Origin: Oxytricha trifallax
Lineage: Eukaryota > Ciliophora > Spirotrichea > Sporadotrichida > Oxytrichidae
Direction of reading: 5' to 3'
Length of the DNA: 64,000 bases
Assembly: GCA_000711775.1 (NCBI GenBank)
Contig: ARYC01001375.1
Coordinates: 44,092-108,091 of the forward strand
A model generated the notes under the pieces. That model was given only the letters and a program-made list of their open reading frames with translations, was not told the origin of the DNA and searched no databases. Each line of letters starts with the position of its first letter. Positions within the stretch are counted from its first letter, which is position 1. Of this stretch, positions 12,401 to 24,400 are shown piece by piece. A program made the position numbers and the translations under genes.

Positions 12401-15400
12401 TGATCTAGGGTATGTTCATAGAGATTTGAAGCCAGAAAATGTAATGCTAAATCTCTGCCCTTTAGAAGTAGTAGTCATAGATTTCAACAGAGCAATAAGA
12501 CAAGAGATAGTGACTTTAGCTAAGGTTTTAGGCACTCCAGGATACTTCCCTATAAGAGAGAAATGGACAAATGGCTCTGTATAATGGGATGTTTGGGCGG
12601 TAGCTGCAATTATCTTAGAGTGCGATATGGAAAGTATGTCATACTTTGGAACAAAACATGAGAAATAATCAATAAGTTTGGCTGCTAAACATATTAAGCA
12701 AGATGAAATATGCAATGAAATTAAGAAGATAGTTGAGATGGTCATCGTAAAAGCTCCAGCATATCCACGATAATCATTGGATGATATACTAGAACAACTA
12801 CAGACTGCTAAATTCAAGAGGTATCACAAAGATAAGCAGATAAAATTTGTTTGAATTAAGTACAGTAATACTCATTAAATATTCATTAAATTCATAAAAA
12901 ACATGCGTTTTCTCTACTAACCCCAATAAGACCCCAACTATACCCTACAAATCAAAGCACTTATAAACCTCACTAAGGGGTTTTGGGGTTTTGAATGTTA
13001 ATTAAAATTTTAATCACTTTTCAATTTTCTTTGGAAAATATTGAGATTGCTTCTTAAATGTAAAATATTGAAGATCTCTAATTACCAGACTTTAAAAAAT
13101 AAAACTTTAATAAAATAGTCAATTAAAATTTAATTGTTGAAATGTTATTGCCCAAATTTTTAATAATTATAGCAATGAAAAAAAATTAAGATGGAGTGGT
13201 ATTTTTAATAAAAAACGGAATTACCATTTTATTTTTTATAAAACCAAATTTTATCAGCTTGTCTAAACATTTTCATAAATTTATTTATGCAAAGACATAT
13301 AAAAATAATTTAGTAATAGGCTAATTGACTATTTTTCTCTGATTTTTATCTCATAAGTATTGATTTATGATGACTTTTATAATTGTAAATAATAATATTT
13401 AATTTAACTTGATTGACATCATATATTCCTATAGTTCTTTTGAATCTAAAGTTTAATTGCATGTAAAGTTAGATTGTGTGATATTAAATTCAACTTGCTT
13501 TGATAAAGAATAGATTATTGCTCCATTTTATGAGTCTATATTATAAACCCTAGAATTTATTATTTATAAACTTTTGGCATCAACAATGTTATTCTGGAAA
13601 ATAATAAAGATTGTTAAAAGCATTGAAATCATAATTTAACAAGTTTTACTATTTGATAATAGAATTTTAAAATATTTTGGAATACTATCAAATATTTTAA
13701 TAATCTAAGAAATGAAAAACATAAAATAAATCAAAATTTTTCTCATAGCTATGAAAGTTGAATTTAAATAAAAATAATTTACATCCACTCATTTTATAAA
13801 TAAAATTTAATGAAATATATAGCAGCGAAATTCAATTATAAATTGTTTGATATTTATTGTATTGTAATAATAATTAACCCTCCATAAGTTTAAGAGTAGA
13901 TATCTTTCAAAGTAGAATTTATGATTGATATTTATGCCAATGAATTATCAACATTAATAAATCCTCCTCTTGAAGCTTCTAAATATTAAATATTTTTGCA
14001 ATTTTAAATCTATAGTGCCATTGTTTAATTATTGTTCTAATTTGATCTTATGATTTTTATAGCACCACCCAGGTCAAGTGCTTAATTATTTTGAATAGTT
14101 ACATTGTTTAAGTTTACTTAACCATCGTTGTCGAGAAGCATTATCCCACCTTATTTTGCTATATTATTTCTAAATATAGTTCCATCAAGAGATTATAAGA
14201 TTAAATTGTAAATACAGTATTAATAATATATCTGAAATACTTATCGATAAAAATATTCATACAATTTATTATGTATGTTAAAATTTAATGAGATATTTAA
14301 CAGCTTTTTGCAAATATAACTCCACCGTCTTCAGCTGAACTATTGGTGAATGTAGAATTTTTATCATTAAATTAAGTATTGAGAGCATAAATGATAGATC
14401 CATGATGAGCCACAAAACAATTTTAGAACAAATTATTTTAAGAATTTACACCCAATAAACTGTTCTCAATATATATCACACCTCCTGTAGGAGTATAGTT
14501 GCCAGAAGAAATTTAATCTTTAGTAAATTCTGTTATATCTTCTCTGCAATTTACAAATATTCTATTCAATTATAGATTAAGTAACGATTCTTAAGAGTAA
14601 AAAAGTGAACCCTCTTTGCTTGTTTTTATATTTTTGAAATAAGTTAGAGTTTAATCTTAAGTTGAATTATTATTGGAGTCATTTTAATGAGTAACACTAA
14701 AAAATATATGATAACTTTTGAAAAGGAGACTATTTATTATAGTAGAAGCCATAGTTATTGGACCTACAAACTGCTAAATATTAAAAACTCCTCCATAGTT
14801 TAAAGCCTATATATTGTGAAATTTCGAATCTATTATATTCAATTAAGCACGCTAATTTCTGTTAACATAAAATGCTCCTCCAATATTGTCTGAACTTGAA
14901 TTTGCTATTTTAATATTGGTAAAATTGAGAAAAGCATCAAGCTATGATCCATTAACATTCATGGCTTCAGATATTGTTGCACTGTTTATACTTAAGAAGC
15001 CACCTTGACTTAGTGAATGAGAATTTTATGATTTTATATCTTCAATAGAAGCTACAACATTTAGATTACCTAAAACATAAAATTATATATTAAAACTAAT
15101 TTTTAAGAAATAAATTATTATTAAAAAAATTATATTAAATTTTCAGATAAGAAAATTAAAATTGAAAATATGGGCTTTGTAATTATTGATTAAATTGAAT
15201 AGAAATTAAGAAAATTAAAAAATTCTCTCCATATAATTTTTCTTTGGCTATCTTTTAAAATAAATTAAGTCTTAATTTATTCAAACCTAAATATTTAATT
15301 TAACGGTAATATTCTAAAAATATAGGACTCCACCTTCTTAAGCTAAAGAATTCTCAAATGTATTATTCTTCATAATCAAACTACCTCCTGACAAGCTTAT

Positions 15401-18400
15401 AACCCCACCAACTTTAGCAGCATTATTTATAAAGTTTGAATTCGATATATTTAATGAACAGTCTTAAGAGTCTGAATTGTTAACATAATCAGATCTCAAG
15501 ACTCCCCCCTGCTCTGAACCACCATAGCAATTTTATGCCTAAAAGTTCCTTATGTTATTGCTTAAATTTATTTAATTATTTTTATTGATAAATTCTTAAT
15601 AATTGATAAGGAATCAAAATTTTAAAATAAAAGGATTTATTAATAACTGCAGAAGTATCCTTTAAATATATAGCACTTGCTTCTTTACCAATCAAATTTT
15701 AAGTTCTTAATTTAATATCCTAAAAACTTAAATCTTAGCCAAAACAGTCTATAGAGGTATCCCAAATTTTTATTTCACCTTGAATTTAAGTCATCTGAAT
15801 AAATATCTAGAGATTATTATCTTAGTGGAAACCTTTGAATTTACTATCTGATATTTGGACTGATATGGAATTAGTGAACTCAAAATATGGTTTTTCATAG
15901 TAATCCTATATATCAGAAAGAGTTATATTTTATAGAATGAAAACAGCGTTTGAATTATCACTATATATTCCTGTAACTTTGCTATTTTCAATGGTTTTTA
16001 TTATTTCTACATCATCAAATAATATTTTATGATTAAGTTGCTTTTAATTAGTCAAGATTGTGTTTGAGACTGTAAATTATATACCATTAATTCCCTAAAA
16101 CTTATTAAATTATAATTTGACAAATTATTAATATTATAAAATAACAATTTACAAATTTTCATATGAAATTGTCATGTTAGTTTTTAGGGTTAAAATTACC
16201 CAAAGATTGAGAATCTTTTATTTTAATTCTTTGAATTTATTAATCTTGATTAAGGTTTATCCACTTAACTATACAAGTATCAATGCATTTGTTGTTTTCA
16301 AATGTAATATCATTAAGTATTAACAAATAAATATTATTAGTAAGTTATCAAATAATTAACCAGTTTTATTAATTATTCTGAATATATAAAAGTATTATTT
16401 TAAATGTAATTTAAACTATTATAATCTAATATTTTATTATTAAATAAAAAATTTATAAGGATAGGGTGACTCACAGGTGCCAGAGGCTGGGGACTTTCTA
16501 ATAGAGCTTTCTACTACACAAAGGCCTACCGAGGGCAGGTAGGCGGTTGCTGGGCGCAACGCATAAGAGTCCAATCGGCGGGGTTCAATCTGTCAGATCC
16601 TAGACTCATCGAGTCGTCTGCACGCTAAGGATTTCCCTGCATTGATGAGTTACCTGCCTTGAGTTCAGTTTCCTAGGTAATAGGGAGCATGATGAAGGTA
16701 CGCTCTGCCTTCGAAAGTGAGAAGATGGAAACCATCGAAGCCATCGATAAGGATTTCTCTCCCACACCTGGTTAGGGTGCTGATGCTACCACAGCGAAAG
16801 GATAGGGATTACATTTCCCAGCAGCGGTGGGACCGGTAAGCATTTTTTTCATCTTCTGTCATCTAGTTGGATCCTGTCCCCAGGTACAAACTGTGGTGAA
16901 ATTTTGATTTTGGGAGAAGACAAGGTAATAGCGAGAATGAGTTTTTTCGGAGTTTTCTACTTTATGACTGCCACGTCACGGAAGTTTGCCACGTCAACTC
17001 ACTCAGATAAGTCTACGTCACGACTAAAATTTATGGTATAATTTTAGTATTAAACAGTGATATGTTAAATTTATTTGATTTTAAATCATTCATCATCATC
17101 ATAAACTAATATTCTAATTTTGGTTTTAAATTATTTTTGAATTTTAAGTGTAAATTGCAGTTCCACTATAAGCATGATTATTCAAATATTATGATTTTTC
17201 GTCTGTTAATGATGAGTTACATTATTAAATTAGAAAGTTAATTGCTAGGTGGTACCAACCACTTAGGACTTTCTAATAGAGCTTTCTACTACACTAAGGC
17301 CTACCGAGGGCAGGTAGGGGGTTGCTGGGCGCAACGCATGAGGGGCCAGTCGGCGGGGTTCAATCTGTCAGCATTCACTCTTCAAGTGAGCTGGATCCTA
17401 ACATTTCCCTGCATTAGATGAGTAAACTGGCTTGAGTTCAGTTTCCTAGGTAATAGGGAGCAGGATAAAGGTACGCTCTGCCTCTAAAAGTGAGAAGACG
17501 AAAACCATTGAAGCAAACAATAAGGATTTTCTCCCACACCGGGTTAGGGTACCGAAGCTACCACAGCGAAAGGACAGGGATTACGTTTCCCAGCAGCGGT
17601 GGGACCGGTAAGCGTTTTTCTAAAACTTCTGTTCCTGGTTGAATCTTGCAAGCTCTGTCCGGGTTGTAACCAGACATCTTGATTTCGGGAGGAGACTAGG
17701 TGATAGCGAGATTGGTTTTTTCGGAGTTGTCTACTTCAGGACTGCCACGTCACGGAATTTGCCACGTCAACTCACTCAGATACGTCTACGTACGACTAAG
17801 ATTGATGGTTTGATTTTAGTATTAAACAGTGATATGTTAAAATTTATTTGATTTTAAATCATTCATCATCATCATCATGATGAGTTACTATTATTAAAAT
17901 TTAATTTACTTATAAAATAAAATGAATATAATTCTTGATTACTAAATTAAAAAAAATTAACTGGACCCACTACCCTAATAAACTATTTGGCAATCATAAA
18001 AATTAAGAATTTTATTCTTAACAAATTTAAAATTATATAATAATGTCAAATACACCTCCATTAAATCTATTTCTAATATTCATGTAAGTGTTATTATAAA
18101 AGCTTATATTAAACAAAAAAACCTATTATTAAATTATATTTAATATTAAGCATTAGCAATACTTATCATTAATAAAACAAATTTAGAAATTTCAGTAAAA
18201 CTTCGATACTAATTATTTTATTTTTAGACACAGACAATCATAATTTATATCTAAATAATTTGAATACATTTTATCATAATTCTATCTATATTAGTAGATA
18301 GCTTACTATCCATTATTTATAATTCATCTCTATATAATACTATTTAAAGTAACACCCATTTTGAGACTATTAATTGGTATGGTTCTATTCTAAAACACCA

Positions 18401-21400
18401 AGTATAATAATTATTTACTTGTAAATAAATCTCACCTAAATAATGCTAAATGTTATAAAGGCAAATTATTTACTTGTGAAAAGGATCCTAAGGTAATAGT
18501 CATAACCAACCTGTTTCTCAAAAGAAAAGTAAATTTTTTCAATCAAAATAAAAAATTAAGAATTCGATGAAGATGAAGAAACTCTTGTATCATGAAACTT
18601 TTTCGTCAATTGGTCCGGCAGAAAAATTGTCCCTGCTCAAGCATTTACTCTAATTTATCAACTTGATCCTTAAAATGTCATCTTAATCTTAAGACTACTG
18701 GTACTTGACATTATAATTCTACCAATTGTCTTTTTATTTAGAATGGTTTTTAATTAGCTTTCTTTTACTTTTATGGGTTGCATTAAAAAATATAATAATC
18801 TTTGTAATCTATAATGATTTTTAGGATTTAGATTGTTGGTTAAATTTGATTTATTATAATTAAAGTAATTTTTTTATGTTTTTTAATTATTCCAAATGAA
18901 ATATTTTTGCTCATTTAATTTATTGAATTTAATTTGTTTAATATAAAATGTGAGATATCTGATGTTTTTAATTTTGAGCAATATTTTGGATTGAGTTTTT
19001 TATAGTGAAAGCGGCAGAATTATTCAAAAGCAACTCATACTGGTATTCTTGATATTAAATATTGTCATCAAATCCAGGGATAAAATCTGTGTAGTTTTCT
19101 TAGTTATATGGCCATCCGTCAAAATTAAGTAATTATAAAATTACTTTAATATATCTTTAAAATATAAAGTAAAAAATCTTAAAACATACTATAAATATTA
19201 TATTTTATTTTAAAGAGAAAACCAAACTAGAAAAAAGATAAAATACTTAATACTAATTTCACATTTAAATATATAAAAAACAATAAATTTAATATAATAC
19301 TTCCTTTTATATTTTATTCTGTGTATTATATAAAAATTAGAGTTAGACACTTAAATATCAACATCTGATGAACTTGAAAACAAAAATGATCCGTTGTATC
19401 TTGAAGCAAAATTATAGAAATAAGAGCTTTTTATCTGAATATTTTTGGCATCATTGATATAAATATAACCTCCAGCTTCACTTGAAAATGAATTTTCAGA
19501 AATAATTTAACCATTCAAGTTTATATTAGTCAATTTATTATCAACATAAATAGCTCCTCCGAACTAGCCGCTCCTTGTATCTTTAAAGGCAGATTTACCT
19601 AAAATTTAGACATCATTTTAGTAATCTCTAGGTGATAAATTTAAATGCTGCTCTTCTTCTTATAGATTGTAAGAGATTTTGTTAATAACTGAATCATCTA
19701 GCAGTTCATAACTAGAATTGATATATAAGAAACCTCCTCTCTATGTAGAGTTAACATTATCAACAGTTATATTGATAAATGTAGCATTGGAGCTATCTCT
19801 CAAATAAATACTACCTCCTCTATATGATCTATCTCCAACAAATTAAGTATGGTTTAGAGTAATATTGCAATCAAAACAGTATATTGACCCGCCTTCAAAA
19901 GCAGCATTATTCATGAAAGTGGATTATCCAGAATCACTGAAACTTGTATTTTGCAAATAAAATACACCTCCTCCAACAGCTTGGTAATTATTTTAGAATT
20001 TACTATATTAAACTGTGACCTAATTCGAATTCTTAATGTAAAATGAGCTGCCTGTAACTTTAGATTTCCATTCAGATTAGTTTGAGCTATCGAACAGTTT
20101 CGTAAATGATTGATAAGTTAGATAGTCTTCAGATATATTTGCCTATGGTTTTTGCATAACAGTAATGTTAATTAACTTAATATTAGCTATCGTTTCAGAG
20201 TATAAAAATGCTCCATTTTATGAAGCTTCTAAATTAAAAGCCTTTGTATTATTAACAACAACTTCTTAGGACTAATTTATGAACAAAACGCTTCCTTTTT
20301 ATGATGTTGCATTTTATATAGTGATTTCTCCTTAGAAGCTAATTTAAGTATTCTAACCATTTATATATGCTAATCCTCCATTTTAAATAGCGGTCAAATT
20401 TTAGAAAAAGCTTTATCCTGTCAATTATATATTTATAGAAGAATTGGCATTGTCAGAATTTAAAAACTTTATGATTTAATCACTTCAAAAATTACAAGTT
20501 GTTGTTAATAAAATAAATTAAATCAATGTAATACAGTTATTAATATTACTATTCATAAAAATTAGAGTTTAAAATGTATAAAACCTCCGTTCTAAGATTA
20601 TATATGAGTTACATTTACTTAATTAAAAGTCACATTTGAGTTCCCTTAAATATGTGCTACACATCCATCTAGGCAGTATATTTATTAGTAATTTATCATT
20701 TAGGAATTTAAGCTTGAGTTAGCTAGATTGTATATAGCTCCGGTTTAGCCTGAAATATTTGAATATGTAGAATTATATTCCTGTAAAGTTGAGTTCTCTA
20801 GAATGAATATTGAAGATTTTTCAGCATCAAAGCAATTTTAGAAAGTATTTTGGCTAGTAATAAAACTATTTGTATTTGATATCAAGAAAAGACTATGTTT
20901 TAATTGCCGATTTTAAGCATGTAAAATACCTTGTTAGTTTTAATATGGATTGAAAAGCTATTAATCATGTAAGCAATCTACTTAGACATTTTAAACTTTT
21001 AAAATGAAATCTTGTGTTTAAGAGTATATAAAGGCTCCATCAGTACCAGAGGAGATATTTTTAATTTTTATATTTGTAAAATCTATACTTCTAATTTACT
21101 CAGCAAAAATAAATGCTCCAGACATTTATGATATGAGATTATTCCAACTGCAATTTTATATATCAAATTGTAATCCTGCATGATTCGAATATAATACTCC
21201 TCCGTTTTTCATAGTCTCAATATTTTGCTAATTTTCTTAGCAGTTGTTTAGGCTTATTGTTGCATTTCCTTATCCTTATGAATTAATAATTGAACCATAG
21301 CCTCTCGAATATGAATTACTAATCCCAACTTATTCTAAATTTAAAGTGTAGCTATTTCTCAATGAAAATACAGACCCATTAATTGCCAGTGAATCATTTA

Positions 21401-24400
21401 TGGTGGTCCCGTTAAATTAAAGATTGCATGAATCACAAGTAATCAAAACCCCAAAACCCTTAATAAGGTTTATAAGTGCTTTGATTAGTAGGGAATTTGT
21501 TAGGGATTGGGGTTATTAATTAAATTCGAGACTAAAATTACAAGCTTTTGGGGTCTATTTATGATGAAGAGTATATAGATTTAGTGTTTAAACTGCGTTA
21601 TGGATGTGATATATACAGTGAATAAATCAAACCAGTACTAAACTATAAGTCTATTGCACTGCTCTTAAAGCGTAGTCCATCAACTGTTCGCTCTCACTGC
21701 TTGAAAGCTGTACAATTAAAGCAATAATAGCTGAATTCTTAGTCTAAGAGGAAGTCAAATTTTTATAGAAGCATATTGACTATCTTATTAATGAAAAAAC
21801 TTTGAAGTATTGGGCTCACTTCTCTCTCGATTAACGAGCTATTATGTTTCACCGCCAGTTCCCTGAGTTGAAGATCTCTGCATAATCTGTTGCAAACATT
21901 TATAAACGAAACGGTATCTCTTACAAAGGTGTAAATCGTATCAAGAGAGTAATTGATTTCACTCTGCCATTTTACAACAACAACTTAAATTATATTTATA
22001 ATTAAATGCAGAGAGCCTAATAGAATAATATTAAGTTTATACATGCTGACGAGGCTGTGTTTACCTTCAACACTTTCATCTAGAAGTCTTGGTATAAGAG
22101 GCATAGTAACATAGAAGTATATGACTAGAAAGTCAAGGTATAAACAATGGCAATTCTTGGAGGTATTAGCGAGGATGCTGGTTTAGAAACTTATGTTATT
22201 CATCCTCGCTCTATTAAGACAGAGCAGTATATTAAGTTCTTAGAGCAGCTGAGAGAGAAGTACCCTGAATAAGAGATTATACTGTTTGTTGATAATCTTT
22301 CTGTTCATAAGACTAAAGAAACAAGGAAGAGCTATGAACAACTTAGAATAACGCCAGTGTTAAACGTACCTTACAGTCCATAGTTTAATGGAATTGAATT
22401 CTACTGGGGTATATTAAAAGGCCATTACAAGAAATTGCTGTTATAACACCTGATGCATGAGCTACCTATTGATACAGTCGATTTTACAAAAAGTTCAGCG
22501 AAGAGAGTAGATAATTAGTTGACATAAATATGTGCTAAAGAAGGGAGAGTGAATGTATATAAATAAGTTTTGTAGTTAAGTTAATGAATATATAAGTCAC
22601 ATTTAAAATTCTTTAGTTGGAGCTGGCTTCTCTTTCTTTACTTCTACTTCTTACTTTTATCCTCCTAAGTTTCTTCTCTTGCTGCCAGCTTCAGAATCTA
22701 TGTTCATTGACTCTGGAGGCTAAATATTTGAATAAAGTCTCTTGCTAACTTCATACTTTGTCTGCGACTTTCGCTCTCTGTGAAGCTTGCTCTATTCCTT
22801 CATCAAGAAGATGCCAGTACCAGATTTTTCTAAAGAGTTAAGCTACAAATCTTACTTGAAATATAAGGGTGCTTCTGCAGCTCTGATAGCCAGCTCTCAC
22901 TTATCTTGATCCCTTGTTTGTCCTTATCTTCTGAAGAGATGCTGTACCTTTTCTTATGAGATTCTTGAATAATTTCTTTCAATTAATCACCTTTAATTGT
23001 TGCAAGTATGCCAAAGAAATAGTTTCTTTCAGGTAGTTTATTTGACAACTGTTTCTTAGCAGGCAGGTACAGCGAAACCTATGGGTCATTCATAGCATCA
23101 TCATATATGTTAGTCACTGAGATTTCTGGATAGTTTGGAATCTCTGCAAACTTTGCATCTTAAGTTTTCAATGCTTTCTTCTCTTCGCAGAGTATTGCTC
23201 TTAGAAATGAAATTTTAGTACCTTCCATCGTTGGCAGGAACAAACCAACTACATAATAAAGATTAGCAACTATGAGTTTATTACCTTGCTGCACCAGGTA
23301 GCGATGCAAATCCTCCTTGCTTCTAAATCTTTGAATTAATTCTTGTGCTTGCACTCTTTTCATTGCATCATTCATTGACTCCATCTTGTTTACAGATCTA
23401 AGAAATGATTTTCAATTTTAAGTTTATTGATTTCAATTATATACATCTGTAAAACTTACTATTAAATATGGACATCCTATAGGAGGTCAACATCTAAGAA
23501 GGATATGGAGAAGGTTTTGAGAACTGGTTTCAAACTTGAGAGATTGATATCAATTTCTACTGTTACAGTTCCATATTTTTAAATTTAAATTGGCACGTAC
23601 TTAATTAGGAGCAGCTCCTAAAATGCTAGTAATTAATTAGGAGCACCCTAATATTAATCATAAAATGACAAAATACCTCCTAAAGCAGTACGTACTTAAT
23701 TAGGTGCACCTCCTAAATCGGTACGTGCTGTAATCAACTTATTATTGAAAGTAAAAATGGTTACTTCCTCACCCATATTTAGAGCTGGATCGTCTCTTAA
23801 CACTCATAATTCTTCTCTAATACTCTAAGAACTTTCCTTGAAACTTATAGGCTTGCAAAGCTCTCATATAAGCTCTCAGTTATAGAGGCAGTTTTATAAT
23901 TTTAAATTCAAATTTAAATATGAGCGCTAACATTTTAAGAAAAACGACAGCACTTTTCATCAAACTAATTGAGACTTACCTTTGGCAGCAATAAAAAGTG
24001 TGATAGCTGTGAGATGAACTCTCATAAAGAACTACCAGAGCTATCACTTGAGGTCTCTGTTATTAAAATAGAAATTAATAATAGAAAATAAATGGCAAAT
24101 AAGTGTGTGGGAGACAGAGAGGAGGAGAAAGGTATTAATGAAATTCCTATACAAACTGAAGAAATAGAAGTATACTTTTGTGAACTGTGTGAGAGAGATT
24201 TTGCTCATAAATCAAGCTGGTATAGACATATGAAAGAACATAGAGAAACCAAGCCTACTGTATACTTAAAGGATGACAAAATCGATGGGAAGTATGATTG
24301 CTTTAAGTGCCATAAATAGTACTCTCATACAAGAGACTTGAAGAAACATCTTAATAAAAGCTCACAAAAAGACATAGAAATTGAAATGCAGGAAGTTGAG

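Larger units (their letters stand above)
8881..12993 (+). mobile_element. Near-complete TBE transposon (4113 bp), TBE-1
   Basis: It begins with CAAAACCCCAAAACCCC and ends with the inverted copy. It is flanked by AAT at 8878-8880 and 12994-12996, the ANT target duplication. It holds transposase (+), the '22-kDa' gene (-) and zinc-finger/kinase gene (+) in that order. The length agrees with the roughly 4.1 kb known for Oxytricha TBEs. It sits in a non-coding gap of the giant gene: minus-strand coding text resumes below about 8815 after an intron-like TTTTAG and above about 13430. Confidence 0.95.

Noticed and set aside
12416-12817. Minus-strand open frame of 133 codons
   Set aside because: It lies wholly opposite the TBE zinc-finger/kinase gene, whose motifs are clear; it is an antisense shadow.
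16491-17100. GC-rich repeat as an rRNA fragment
   Set aside because: No recognised conserved rRNA segment could be identified, and the block recurs as a dispersed repeat with (ATC)n tails.
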